Assembly: GCF_051020955.1 (NCBI RefSeq)
Contig: NC_135014.1
Location: 27,207,221 to 27,271,220, forward strand
Origin: Megalopta genalis
Lineage: Eukaryota; Arthropoda; Insecta; Hymenoptera; Halictidae
Direction of reading: 5' to 3'
DNA length: 64,000 nucleotides
Shown one piece after another: positions 34,409-47,392 of this stretch (position 1 is the first letter of the stretch; each line of letters starts with the position of its first letter). A model generated the notes under the pieces. The model searched no databases. It saw nothing but the letters and a program-made list of their open reading frames with translations, and was not told the origin of the DNA. Position numbers and translations under genes: made by a program.

Positions 34409-34725
34409 ACTATATGATATAACGTTATTAGAAATAAATACACGAATATTACAGAAGCAAAAAATGTGGCACCAATTTAAACAATTACTGTATAATATAA
34501 CATTATTAAAAATAAATACGCGAGCATTACGAAAGCAAAAAAAATGTGACACCAATTTAAAAAATTACTATATAATACAACATTATTAAAAATAAATACA
34601 CGAATATTACGAAAGCAAAAAAATGTGACACCAATTTAGAAAATTACTATATAATATAACATTATGAAAAATAAATACACGAATATTACAGAAGCAAAAA
34701 AGATGTGACACCAATTCAAAAAAAT
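34409..34725 (+). repeat. Tandem repeat, about 80-86 bp unit, four copies
   Basis: Each unit holds ATAATATAACATTATTAAAA (or close), ATAAATACACGAATATTAC, GAAGCAAAAAA and TGTGACACCAATTTA. The last copy is the most complete at its right edge. Confidence 0.88.
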
Positions 34726-36800
34726 GCTTCAAATTCCTCGACAATTTTCAGACTTTGTTATTACAATTTGCTAAATATCCCCGACATCATAGTTATTTAC
34801 CACGATACCACTTCTCATTTCTAAAATGAACGAGATAACGAAGTAATCGATTAATCAGTTCTACTCGCAATATAAATCGAATCGGATAATGCTTGATAAT
34901 ACCGCGCGAATCCGGAATTTCTCTAAATTGCGAGCGACGTTCGCCGGCGACTATCGAATAAACGCCGTAGCATTGGAGGTCCCGCAGCTCTTTCAGAAAA
35001 CACGTCAATCCCTATTAAGTCTTTCAGAAATCCATTCCGCTCAAACCGCAGAATGCTGTAAATTTGATTTGCACGACGGGACAGTCGCAACAGCAATATC
35101 CATTCTCCCGCCGGTGACATTGTAAATGTTCGAAGCGCGCGGGGACGTCAACGCAATTATGCGTATGGATTTCGCGACCGCAGTAGCATCAGCAAACCGA
35201 GCCACGCCGGCGAGGGAAACAATCACGTTAAAACCGAACACCCTACCAGTCGTCGACGCGTTTGCTTGACTGGCGTCGATTCGATGAAAAATTACTTCCG
35301 ATCGTGTACGGCCGCTGCCAGCCGGAAATCGACGCTTTAAGAGCAAAGCGTAAATGAATATACGATATTAAATATTGGCTATCGGAGCGAGGCCCTTTCC
35401 GATGGACTTTACGCGCGCGGCCAATAAACAGTTCGCGGCTTCGTATGAACGCGGAACCTCCGATTTTCAGGTGGTTTCGCCGAAAATTGCTCGATCTCGT
35501 GTTTTATGCGTCGCGCGAACGGCGGCAACGAATTAATTAAATCGAGAATTTTATGTACTTACGATAAACTCGAACGCGGAGCTGCGACGACGTTGCTGCG
35601 AACGTCGACGAACATTTCTGCGTTATTGTTCGACTTGTTAAAGCCGCAAATTGGAGGAACGTAGTTTTAATTCGTCATTTCTGTTTCTGCCGATTGACTC
35701 GGAATGCTTTCATTTGATCGAAGAATTTCGATGGAATCAACTGGACAAGAGCATTTCGCGTATTTGTGAGAAAACTGAACAAGTTAAACGGCGAGGACAT
35801 CGACAAAATTGAAGAACATTCGTGCACCGTTCGTGATTTATGAAAATTCCAGGATAAACATATTTTTATTTGATATTTCTGGTTCTTGAGACAGAAGTCT
35901 TGGAAAATGTTTGCTTTGCGCAGTCGGCCGATGCAGAATTGCACCCGGATGCTGATTCTCAACGCGTATTGGTATCATTTAAATGATTTATTTCGCGAAA
36001 AGATACGCAGTGCACCGATTAATTATTAAAACACCGCGATCGTCGATAGTCGGAGAAAGCTGCTTCGAAAAAGTCGCATTCACCTCGGGGCACGGCTTTA
36101 AAGTGCCCAGCGAGGAGTTCAGGAATTCAGCTGCAATGTTAATAAATCGATTGGAACTGCGGGAAACTGGAAAAAGAGAAGAAAAACGATTTTTTTACAA
36201 GCCGTCGGACAAAGCTGACATTTATAAAAGTCACCGACTGTTACCTTTTGATGGGCTTAATTCTCCGACCTTCGGCGATTGCTTTTTTCCCCGGGTGCTA
36301 TAAATGTCCGAGCCGACGACTTGAAGTTTCGCTTAATTAAAATTTCAACATCGCGTTGCCACTTCTCGCGGAAGTGTTTATCGATGGAAAATATCGAGCG
36401 AGAAGCAGTCCTTCTTTTTTCTTTTTTTTTTGTTTTCGTTCGTGTAATCCGGATTTACTTGTGCTCTTCTTCTTCCGGGAGTGTTATCGATCGCGGGGTC
36501 GACCGATTAAATGCACAGGTTGGAGATTTATTTGTTAATGCTGCTGGACGTGTTTATTTGAACAACTTCCGCCACTAATACGCTGCGAACTCCATTTCAA
36601 TAAATTATAAAACGGTCGCAACTGTGGCGTGCACGCGTCGGTTCGATCAAAAAGCTATATCGCGGATTGTGTGCGCTTCGCATTAATACGTTTGCAAGTT
36701 TCTGCTTCGTCGATTTAAGCGTCGCGCGAGCTTGTATCAATCGGCGAACGTGTAATTCACGTTCTAATCAGTGATTTGCAGAACGAGTTACGCGGACACC
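34726..36800. other. Unique sequence, no gene recognised
   Basis: CpG-rich between about 34880 and 35620. Frames of 95-106 codons on both strands are not recognisable, and no element ends are seen. Confidence 0.45.
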
Positions 36801-36947
36801 GAAATATAACCGTTTGCGAAAGTAAACGCGACGATATTGAAATTCCAGGAAATAATAGATAAATGTAGATCCAAATATAACCCTCTCTGCGAAAGTAAAC
36901 GCGACAATATTGAAATTCCAGGAAATAATAGATAAACGCAGATCCAA
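36801..36947 (+). repeat. Tandem duplication, about 72 bp period
   Basis: CGAAAGTAAACGCGAC and ATATTGAAATTCCAGGAAAT occur twice in the same order, copies at about 36801-36872 and 36873-36947. Confidence 0.88.
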
Positions 36948-39034
36948 GGCACATTGAAATCCCATTTTCGAGGATGCTGAGAAATTTTTAACGATAAAAG
37001 ATTTGGCGCAAATGGAACCGAGAATGGGCACATTCTCGTGAAATAAATTATATTGAGAAGGAAAAATATAATTCAGGCGAACGAAAGAAATATTTGAGAA
37101 GCAAAATAAAGTGGATCGTGGGTCACGAAAAATCATGCCGACGTTATGCTTTCAATAAGCAAAACCCTGTCAGAGCGGGGGCAGCAACGAAAAGTTCTAA
37201 TTGAAAAACAGCTTCCCGGCCGCACTTTTTCGTAAATCCGCTTCCTTTTTAATGTGCCGCAAACAGAAAGTTAATTAGAACGTTGCTTTAATTGGTTTTC
37301 AACGGACTAATGTCGAAAAGCAGCCAATTTCTATCGCTCTTAGCACGGGGAGAGGAAAAATTCCCGAGGAAATTCAAGTATCAAGACCATTTCGTATTTT
37401 TCAAGAAGAGTTTCAGACTGACGAAACTTTTCTCTCTCCCGTGTTCTAATAATATTTCCACGCCGGTTATAATGAGAACGGTTTACTCATGATTTTTTTG
37501 CGAAATAAGCTTCATACCATGCTTGGAACAAAAGAGGTTTAAGGGCGCTCGAATAAAAAAAAACACACAAGAGAAAAAGGAACTTTCAGTTTTTTAAAGT
37601 ATTTCTGCTTCAACGGAACCCTTCTTCTCGCAATTGGGCCAACAAAAGTTCTGTCCCCGAAAGTTCTTAATTCGTTCCCTAAAAAAAATTCGCCCGGATT
37701 TCGTGCATTCACATTTTAAACACGTGTGTGAAGACGTACCGAAGACGCTTGCAAATGTTGTAAGAAAAACGACGAAAGCGTCAACGTGTAATGAACATTT
37801 AGGTGAAATTCAATCACGGATAGTCCGATTAACTCGATGATATATCATTCGACGGTTTATTTGATACAATTATACCAATTTTATCACTTTATATTCACTG
37901 GAAAAGTAAAAATGAAACAGTCAATTTTTGTTTCATTTTCTCTAACAAACCGCATACAAAATTTCGGGAAAAAATCGATCATTCTGTCTTCTCCGATATC
38001 GAGGATCTTTTTTTAAATCGCTTCTTCGAAGTTCTAGGTAAAAAGATTTCTTGGCATGTCCGATCATGCCTTATTATTTCCATTTCTTTCAGACAACGAT
38101 TAATAAATGTCGCAGGATTTTCCGAAATTAATTGTTTCCTGAACGAAGTCGAGACATAATTACGATATCATATCTCAGCAGAATCTACTAAAATGCGAAA
38201 ATCTTTCGATATGATTTCAGGTGAAAGCGTCGCAGCTGTCGAGCTTTTATCCGCTTCGGACAAGCAGCAACCGAAATTAAGTTGCATCTTGGGACGCCTA
38301 ACCGCAGGAATCGTCGAAAACCGCGCGAACTTTCTGGCGAGCCTAACGCGAACTGCATCCGGTGGATGGAAATAGATGGAGATTCTTTTCTTCGGGAAGT
38401 CGCGGGAGGGGAAGCAAAGCTGCGCCGGATTTCCGCATAATGATCTCGCGATATCAATTATAAGCGACGCGGATTCGGGCCTAAACGCGAGCGTATTACA
38501 GGATGCGAAAACCGTGTTGAATACTCGGAACGTTACGCGTACTCACATGCGTGATCACTGAACCCAAATAATAGTACAGTCGCTTCGGAATGATGCGATT
38601 ATTATAGGATGTATCACGTGCAATCAACTCGGCGTCCCTGCCCTTCAGAGTGCACTCCAATTCACTCGGCCTAAATCGCGAATATTGACGAACTACGGGG
38701 TCACAGGGAAACAATAATCCTGCCATTCTGTGTCTCTCGAGCCGCTGTTAGCGAGGATCAAATGAAACGGGATTGCCGAAAAGTGTTTCGGGATTGTTTA
38801 CCGGTTATACCGTTTAATTAATAAAATCTGCCATTTCGAAAATACGTCGACGCGACGCGCCGTTCGCAATAGGATTTCAACTTGTTAACCGAGAACGACC
38901 AGCTCACTTATTCGCGTTTGTTTGTCATTCGATAATTTTTCATTTTCCACGAGATTCTCGTTTGTTTCTCGATTACTCGCGACCAGCGGATCTTCATGCG
39001 AGATAAAAATTTGTCGCATCGCTTGCAAGATGCA
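36948..39034. other. Unique sequence, no gene recognised
   Basis: Mixed AT-rich and CpG-rich DNA with frames up to 122 codons. None is recognisable. Confidence 0.45.
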
Positions 39035-39332
39035 AGAGCTGCGTATAACTTGTTGAATAATTTGCAATAAATTGGCAAACGAATTTAGTGAAAATATGAC
39101 TTACGTTTTCATCTAATTTATAAGAGCTGCATATAACTTGTCGAGTATTTAAATACGTTGAATAATTTGCAATAAATTGGCAAAGAAATTTAGTGAAAAT
39201 ATGGCTTACGTTTTCATCTAATTTATAAGAGCTGCATATAACTTGTCGAGTATTTAAATACGTTGAATAATTTGCAATAAATTGGCAAAGAAATTTAGTG
39301 AAAATATGGCTTACGTTTTCATCTAATTTATA
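39035..39332 (+). repeat. Tandem repeat, 106 bp period, three copies
   Basis: Copies start at about 39035, 39122 and 39228. They share AGAGCTGCATATAACTTGTC, TTGCAATAAATTGGCAAA and ATGGCTTACGTTTTCATC. The first copy lacks the CGAGTATTTAAATACGTTG part. Copies 2 and 3 are almost identical, so the last expansion is recent. Confidence 0.9.
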
Positions 39333-40996
39333 GAAAAAGGGCTCGCAGTGTGAAATGCAATGAGATAAGTGTTGCCTGCGAATAATGGAACAAAGTGCAG
39401 AAAAAATGAGCTAAATTAACGAGAGAGAAAAATAAATGCGTACGTCATTATCGAATTAGAATGTTAGTAATTGCATAAACTGTAACGTATTCGCGCGAAT
39501 CGCGGCTGAATCTTCGTACATGTTAGTCAAATATAATTAGTTTCGTGTCACGTTCTTACGAGCTATTAAAGAGAAAGCGCGACCATGAAGGCGGACTACT
39601 TGTAAATAAATAGAATACACGTGATAAGCTGGGACTTCATCTGTTTTCTGGTGATAAACGAGGAAGAAAGGCTTAATTAGCCTTTTTATTACAGCGGAAA
39701 TGACCGAACAGCGCCGCCATTACGTTGCGCCGTGCAAGTTTAATTACCAGATTAAAAGATTTTGTTAGGCGATGCTATAATACCTCTAATTACCCGCACT
39801 TTGTTAAAGTTCATTTTCGGGAAGTACCTCTGTTTCACTGGCCGTCCGGCAACGAATGTTCGACGTCCATAATTAACACCCGTTCGTCGGGTAATTACTA
39901 ATAAACGTCGGCAATTATCCGCTAATATTAATCGATCATGCTGATCGTCGATGAACAGAAGCAATCTATCGCGTGGAAGAAGAATTTCACAGCATTTCAC
40001 AGAAAAGAAATCGATGCGAGTAAATTGCATTTCTTTCGTACATTGTTTTGATAATCGAAACGAGAGCGACGCGAATTTTTAATCAACGTCCCGAAGTTAA
40101 TTGTCGATAAAAGTGCTGTTCGGTGATACTTCTGCGGAAATGTTTGCACACGATGCCATGCGCTAAATTGCGCGCGGCATCTATTCTTTGCGTAAGATAA
40201 TGCATTTTGTACGATAACATCGGCGATGCCTGTCACGATTGAAACGTAATCGATCCAATAAATATATTACGAAGGGAAATATTTGATAGCATCTCTTCAA
40301 ACACGGCTGACGCCGCGTTTGATATTTCATTCGTCGTCCATAAATGTTTCCGCGCAAACAGATCGATCGTAAATACCGGAATTGGAATACCGAAAGTTCT
40401 TACGTTCCTCCAATTTGTTTCATTAATTCGCCGCTTCGCGTACCGCCGCGAATAGATTCGGCCGGACATTATTCGAAAGTGAAACACCGCTAATTCGGTA
40501 TGAAATTGGCCGGTACACGTGCCCGGTTGGCTTTTTCTCCGAATTGAAACAATTAGCGCGGCGACCGCGCTCCCCCTCCCCTCACCCCCCTCGAAATTTG
40601 TAATTAACGCGTTCCATTTCTTTCCGCTGACACGATATCAATTTGAGAGCGTCGCTCCACCGTCAATTATTTCGTGTCCCGGTGGCCCGCTGCTAGGAGA
40701 CATTAAAAGGCAATTAATTTTCCACTGATCATTTCGACACACGTGTTACGGGACACAAATTTCTTCGCCGTTCCGCTCGCCTCTCCCGCTTTCGGGAAAC
40801 GTCCGAAATATTTTCTACGCGTCGCATTAACTCCTTCGCGAATTTTTAACAATTCTTGAAATGTCCTGGACACTTTTTATTCATTCGACTTGCACGGTGG
40901 ACGCTTTCGACGATTTTATGACAGTCGTGATCAAACCTATTCAAGCTCTTATTTACCAATTTTCTTATACATATTTTTCAATCTGTTTCTTTTTTA
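39333..40996. other. Unique sequence, no gene recognised
   Basis: Nothing recognisable. A CpG-richer stretch occupies about 40400-40830. Confidence 0.45.
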
Positions 40997-41015
40997 GGGG
41001 GGGGGGGGGAGGGGG
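40997..41015. repeat. G-run
   Basis: Thirteen G, one A, five G. Could form a G-quadruplex, or be an assembly-sensitive tract. Confidence 0.9.
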
Positions 41016-41592
41016 TCATGATTGATCGTCGAGCTTGGTAAGAATAATTAATAATTTAAACCGGCTGTTGAGAGAGGATGAAACGATGCAAAATCAATTA
41101 GAGCATTTTTATAATAACAACCAGCTATTATTCTACGAAGAAGGTACTTATTTACGAGATAATAGAGCTTCCGTGCGTAATACAAATTTCTTTTGTTCAC
41201 CGAGAATGCCGGTAGCCCGGTAAACTGAAAATTCTTAGATGTCGGACGCAACCAGAGCACAAAATATCTCGCATATATTTTTAAATTCTTCTCGGATAGC
41301 ATTTTCTGTACAATTACGGCCGTTGCTCTTCGCATCTGTGCCGCGTGGAAACGTGATCTTCCTTTCTCGCTTACACTCGTTGTTTCCCGCATTGGTAGAA
41401 TGAAAACGCATTGATAAAATGATAAAATAAAATGAACGAATAGAAATGTTAGTCGGAACAATCCAACCAATTTGCTGCGTGGCGCCTCTTTTTCAGAGCG
41501 CACAAAAAACGTTTCCAAAACTGTGGGAACGATGCGAATTTCGCTGCTGCGTTTGTTAGAATTTGTACAAAAGAAAAAGAATAATAATATCA
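41016..41592. other. Unique sequence, no gene recognised
   Basis: Nothing recognisable. Confidence 0.45.
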
Positions 41593-41790
41593 TAGAGAGA
41601 GAGAGAGAGAATAATATATAATAATATATAATATATAATAGAGAGAGAGAATAATATATAATAATATATAATATATAATAGAGAGAGAATAATATATAAT
41701 AATATATAATATATAATAGAGAGAGAATAATATATAATAATATATAATATATAATAGAATAATATATAATAATGATATAATAATATATGA
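41593..41790. repeat. Compound GA/TA higher-order microsatellite
   Basis: GA tracts of 16, 10, 8, 8 and 2 bases are separated by a 30-bp AT spacer of constant sequence. The 254-codon minus-strand frame through it is Ile/Tyr/Leu-rich low complexity and is not a gene. Confidence 0.9.
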
Positions 41791-44667
41791 ACACAGCTAA
41801 TCGATTATCCAAAAAGGATCTAATACTTATCGCAGCGGTATAGTTAAGGATAGCCGCGACACAATGGCGACGCAGCTTTTTTTTCTGCGTCAGTGATCAA
41901 CGTTTCTCAAGTGTAATATCGTTCTCTCCTATTAAACATTGAATCACGCCGTTGTGTTATTAACGTTGCGATATCGTGTCCGCGCGGACAAGAACAAAGC
42001 CGGATAAGATTGGTGGCCTCGGCAGGTTTCTCTGTCAATATTTCTCGCGAGACACGTCCTTTCATTGATCCCGTTTTCTCGCGAACAATGTATCGCACGA
42101 GATCCCGGTTTCGTATCGAGTCTAACAATGGACCTTTATCGGGGGGCCCACTCTGCTCGCCGCGAGTAGGCTCATTCACTCGGAACCGACCTAAGAAGTT
42201 TTCCGCGGAACCGGCGTAAATATTTCATATCCACTCAGTCGACCGTAGACTTTTTAGATATCCGGCGGTGACCTTTTCCAGTTCTTCATTGGCCCGATAC
42301 TTGGTCCCGTTCATGAAATATTCCGGCATTAATCCATTCTTCGCCGATTGCGCCGCGTCGCGCCGCGCCGCGCCGGGACTGGGGCGCGGCAAAAAACGAG
42401 CAGGACGGGGCTTCGGTCGCTTCTGATTAACTATTGTCCAATAAATTCCGTCGCGGTGTTTAAACTTGACATCGATGAATTTTAAGCAACGTTTACCGAA
42501 TTCCCGCCGAATCGCGCTCCGAGCACGAACAAAGACGCGGGAAATAAGATTTATACGCGGTAATTCATCGGCCTGGATGCAGCGGCTAGATCAGTTTTCT
42601 TTTCGGTGCCGCGATAGCAGCGTGCAAGATAGGAAAGATAAAAATACAATTCGGTGTTCTGGAAGGAGGCTGGATATATGTTCGGGAAAGCGAGCGACAT
42701 CTGCAGGATTTTACAAAGCTTAATCGAATGTAATTAGTCTTTCGATCTTGAAGCAGGCGGCTCATACTTTTTGGGTAGAAAATATTCGTATCGAAAGTTA
42801 TGTTATTAATGACGATTATTATATTCGGCGGATTATTTTGACAGGCGTTCATCGTCACTTTTCTTTCCTCTTTTTAGTTCAAAATAGCATCCTGAAAGAA
42901 CAGAATCGCGGTTGCACTGCAACGGATCGACGAGAAAACGAAAAAACGCGCGGACCTCGGCGATTAACGAAGATGCGAGGCATCGCATTCCTCTGCGCAC
43001 GTTCAATTTTTATCTGATAATTATATTATATTACATTATATTATACATATATAATTTATGTAAAAATATAGTCTCGTCGCGATCTCGACGATCCGTTGAA
43101 TTTTGATTTCTCCCGTTCCGCGTGTCCCGCTCGAAAAAACAATTTAGCGCCGGGGCCTTGATCTATCGCCGCGAGGGCAGACGATAAACTATGGAACATA
43201 AATGTATTATACGAAGATTACGAGTAAATCATAGGCTGCGTGATTTAAGTGACACGCTGTAAATTCGCCAATTTATCTATCGCCGAGATTTTCGCCTGAC
43301 GTGCACGCATTTGTTACGTGGAAAAGCGCCGCGCCGGCTTGGCTCTGCGTGACTTTTAACTTTCCTCATTTTTACCTCGTTTTTTCTTTTCCCTTTCCCC
43401 CCTCCCACCCTCGTCCTTTCGCCTCCCGTTCCATTCCGGGCACGGAAGGACACGTAGAAAATATGTATTTGGAGCCGGCCGGAGAGGGTGGAGTAATGGA
43501 ATCGACTTTAGCTGCGCTAAAATATGTTTCAGCGAAACTGATAGCATTAACTCCTCCCTCCTCCACCCTCTCCGCAGCGCACCTCTGCCCGGCCGGGTTC
43601 GGGTTCCATTTCGAAAAGACTATCCAATTACCGAGTCACTGCTTAATAACCTCGGCTGTAATCACAAAACGTACTTGCGCTAATATTGACAGAAAATGTC
43701 AATATTCACGGTTCCACATAATCAGGGGATCGGATGGACAGCCGACATCAATCGCGGCCTCAACCAAGCTCCCAGATATTTCATGTTGGTCTAGAAATTG
43801 CAGCTAATTATATCAGGCGAATTATTTAACTACGCCTTTCGACCTACCGGCGCGCGATCGCTTCTTCTAAGCGAATTAGGCTTTCGATGTATTTTAGCGA
43901 GGTTCGAAGGTGATCGCGCAGCAATCACCGTGTTTATAGTAAAGATTAAGCAATCCTAGCAACTATATGATTTTAATAATGCATTAATAATGGACTCGAT
44001 GCACTCGCGATACGAATAGGCGAATTAGCAGATATCAAAAACAGCAGAATAATTTAAGGATATCGTTGCAATTAAAATTATCGAGACTAGAAACGATCTG
44101 CAATCGATGCTGATGATTTTTATCTTGTTTAATAATTCGCAGTATATTAATCGCATATAACTTAACAGTTTTTTACTCGATGCTCGTTCGAATCGTTTAT
44201 TAATTAATTTTCATTTCTCGAAAATGTATTTCACGCGAAATAGAATCATCGAATAGTTTGTTCAGATCGATGATTACTATGCATTTGTCTTTCTTCTCTA
44301 ATTCGACGAGATTTCCGGTTAATAAAGTAATAATTTTACAATCGTATTTTTCATACGCAATGAAACGGTACTAATTACACGCCGCGTATTCCACGCCGCG
44401 AAACTTGCAGATACAGCAGGAGGATATTTTCATTATGCAAATCCTCTTTTCATAGTCAAATCTCAAGAATGTGGAAGGAAAGTAGAACTTTATTCCCCCG
44501 GGGTAATAACAGTTTGGGAATATGAAATATGAAACCGAGTTACATCAAATTTGATGTTCCATCGTTTCCTGACATATTTCATAAGCTAAAAATGTATACA
44601 AATCCGAGGGCTAAATTGCGAAACTTCGAGCAGTTACAAAATATTCGAAGATTTATACGGCAACGTT
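41791..44667. other. Unique sequence, no gene recognised
   Basis: Includes a GC-rich palindromic patch near 42355-42385 (GCCGCGTCGCGCCGCGCC), a pyrimidine-rich stretch near 43380-43425, and AT-rich DNA after 43900. The frame at 43301-43807 (168 codons) is not recognisable. Confidence 0.45.
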
Positions 44668-44671
44668 AATT

Positions 44672-44702
<31 letters not shown>

Positions 44703-44711
44703 GTTACTGTA
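44668..44711 (-). repeat. GA microsatellite inside a family A terminus
   Basis: TAATTAGAGAGAG...AGATCGTTACTGTA reads as the family A right end (AATTAGAGAGACATTACTGTA type), with its GAGAGA expanded to about 30 bases. The rest of the element is not present. Confidence 0.6.
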
Positions 44712-45454
44712 TTTAATTTAGATGAAAACGTAATGATCATTTACAAAAAGTTATGCTTCCCGTCAAAATCATCGCCAGATCTTCTGTCATCTTTCTATGT
44801 CAATTATTTATCTCAATTTTTATTAAAAGCGACACCCGATTCCAATGAAAGACAAGAGATGCCTTCGTTTAAAAATAATGCTTTCGCAGACGAAATTAAA
44901 CATTCGTTCACGCGAAATCATAAACAACAATCCCGTAAAACGCATAAAATCGCTGAAAACCGGAGTAAAATCGCTCGGCATCGAACGAAACATCTTCGAA
45001 AATATTTCACCGTGTTCCAAGGTAGCAAAGCGTCGTTAAAATCCGGTAGCCGCGAATTCGGCGCGGCGCCAGTGAAAATGCGGGATCGCATAAAGAGCCT
45101 GTGGTCTAATAATCACGTTCGATCGCGTGAAAATTGTCGCCGAGCCCGGGGCCGGGCCGCGGGAAAATGTCAAAGGGACCAGAGATTGGGAGGAACACTT
45201 TTCATTTCACGAAATTCCCCGGCCGATGTTCCGGTATCAAACGGCTCTCTGTCCCGGTGAAAGAGGCGGCACGGCGTTTCATAACGACTGATAACGAAGT
45301 TCAAAGGATTTTTGGCAAGTCCGACGACCGACTGGATATTCTACGGCAGCATCGGGAACACGGACATTGGGAACAGAGAGTCGTCGGCTGTTTGCGCCGC
45401 ATTGTCCTGCGTTCCGGTCGCCGGACCAGCGTGGATTAGTGCGTCATTAAAGGA

Positions 45455-45457
<3 letters not shown>
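44712..45457. other. Unique sequence with a 175-codon frame, gene not recognised
   Basis: The frame 44733-45260 is Lys/Arg/Ser-rich with no domain I can name. The composition shifts from AT-rich to CpG-rich along it, which argues against one coding exon. Confidence 0.35.

Positions 45458-45500
<43 letters not shown>
45458..45500. repeat. GA microsatellite
   Basis: About 20 GA units with one interruption (GAAAGAGAG). Confidence 0.9.
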
Positions 45501-47027
45501 GACGTCTAGCTATAATGAGATCTCTCTGAGCGGCGCTCCCCCTGAAAGAACGACAAAAGGAATCGCAGTTCTTTTGCATCTCGCGAGTCGTTTTCCCGGC
45601 TGTTTACCACCCCGCAGAATAAGTTGTCCCTATTTTGTGTGCACTCCTTCCGCCGGGCCCGAGTCACCGACTAACTGTTCCGATAATTCTTTTATTTCGG
45701 ACAGTCGAAGCGAAATTCTCGCCTCGGAACGCTATCTCGCTGCTTTCCACGCGATGAAGAACCGACCGAACGGCGCCCCGCCTTCGGAAAATCGGTATTT
45801 TTACTCTTGTCGAGGCGCGACGAAAGGGAAATCGTCGCACGATCGTAATCAATGCCGCGCATCTTGTGCACGGAAACATGTATTAACTGACAAATAAATA
45901 TTGAAGGTGTTGGGAGAATTGAAGGATGTTAATATCGTCTTAAGACAGCACAATAGTACAATATGTAATATAATTTATATATTATATAAAATATTATATG
46001 ATGCATGCATTATACAAAATATTATGCAGTGTATATATTATAAAATATTTTGTATAATATATAAATTATATTGCAATAGTAATATACAAAAAATAGTAGT
46101 ATATAAATTATATTGCAAAGTTGTATAATATATAAATTATATGTATATATGTACATATTGTATAACATATTATATCCAACAGATGGAAGAATAATATATT
46201 TCCACCGCTAAATTATTTTCCAACGAAGCATTTTCCAATTGTTCAAACGACACTAGCAATCCACTACCGTCTCCGGCATTTAACGAGCAGGAACGCGAAG
46301 GTAACACGATCCCCGGACGACAATAATTATCAAATAATTATAAAGTTCGCGTCGAGGTTCGAAAATTCAGAAATATTTGAATTAGAGAGCGTAGACGCGA
46401 CGCGAACGGGAACTCGATATTTACGGTTCTCCATTGCTCATTCGCTTCGTACGTTTGTCATTAGACGTCGCTCGTGCGCATTAATTATAAACTAAATACC
46501 CGGCTACTTATTTAAGGGACCGGGCACGACGCGGACAACTTTCGCCTCGCTTCAAAGCAATGCCTCCCCCGCCGGAACTTCCGGAAACTCCCGCGTTGCT
46601 CGGAAAACTTGCAAGGCTTGCAAGATTTTCGCGAGATATAAAAGGCTCTCGCGATTTTCGACGGGTTTGCCCAAGGTTGCCCAAGGAACTTACAAGATCT
46701 TCTGACCCCGAATAATTACCGGAGTACGTCGAACTTCCCACAATGATTGAATCGCTCGCGAACGTTCGCCGGCGAAAATCCTGAATGCCCGGTGTGTCTG
46801 CTTGACAGGCCGCGTCGCTTCTCGTTCCGCGGGTCTTATAATTAGCCGACGCCCGCCAACGTTATCGGTTTTCGATCATCGATTTTTGGAACGGCTCGAA
46901 ACGCGGCCGTCGTCTCGCCACTCGAACGTACTTGAGCGCTTTTAATTACGGGACAATGCCGATGAACTGCGATCGAACGCTGCTTCGAACGAAGATAAGG
47001 CGACATTCGAAGGAAGTTGTACGTAAA
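45501..47027. other. Unique sequence with an AT-rich tract, no gene recognised
   Basis: About 45970-46175 is nearly pure AT with repeated ATATAAATTATATTGCAA pieces. 46500-46900 is CpG-rich, with a run of local repeats in 46590-46690 (CTTGCAAG, TTGCCCAAGG). No gene recognised. Confidence 0.45.
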
Positions 47028-47392
47028 CAGGGTGTCCCAAAAATGTCTCGCAATCCGAAAATGGTGGGTTCCTCGGATCATTCGAAGCAGCTTCTTCCTT
47101 TACAAAAATGTGCTCCGACGCACCGTTAACGAGTTATTAACGAAAAACAGTGACCAATAAGAATCGAGTACGGCTGACGCGAGGCGGCCCAGCCAACCAG
47201 CGCGCGAAGCCCAGTTCCGCTCATTGGCTCGGTCGCCTCGCGCCAGCCGAGCTCGCCTCTCATTGGTCACTGTTTTTCGTTAATAACTCGTTAACGGTGC
47301 CTCGGAGAAAATTTTTGTAAAGGAAAAAGTTGCTTCAAATGATCCGAGGAACCCGCCACTTTCGGATTGCGAGACATTTTTGGGACACTTTG
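47028..47392. mobile_element. Family B foldback MITE, full copy
   Basis: CAGGGTGTCCC to GGGACACTTTG. The arms (TGTCTCGCAATCCGAAAAT mirrored as CTTTCGGATTGCGAGACA; CTCCGACGCACCGTTAACG mirrored as CGTTAACGGTGCCTCGGAG) match over about 130 bp. CCAAT/ATTGG motifs sit in the GC-rich centre. Non-coding. Confidence 0.9.

Noticed and set aside
41048..41812. 254-codon minus-strand open frame
   Set aside because: Its N-terminal third is translated GA/TA microsatellite (Ile/Tyr/Leu runs). The rest has no recognisable domain.
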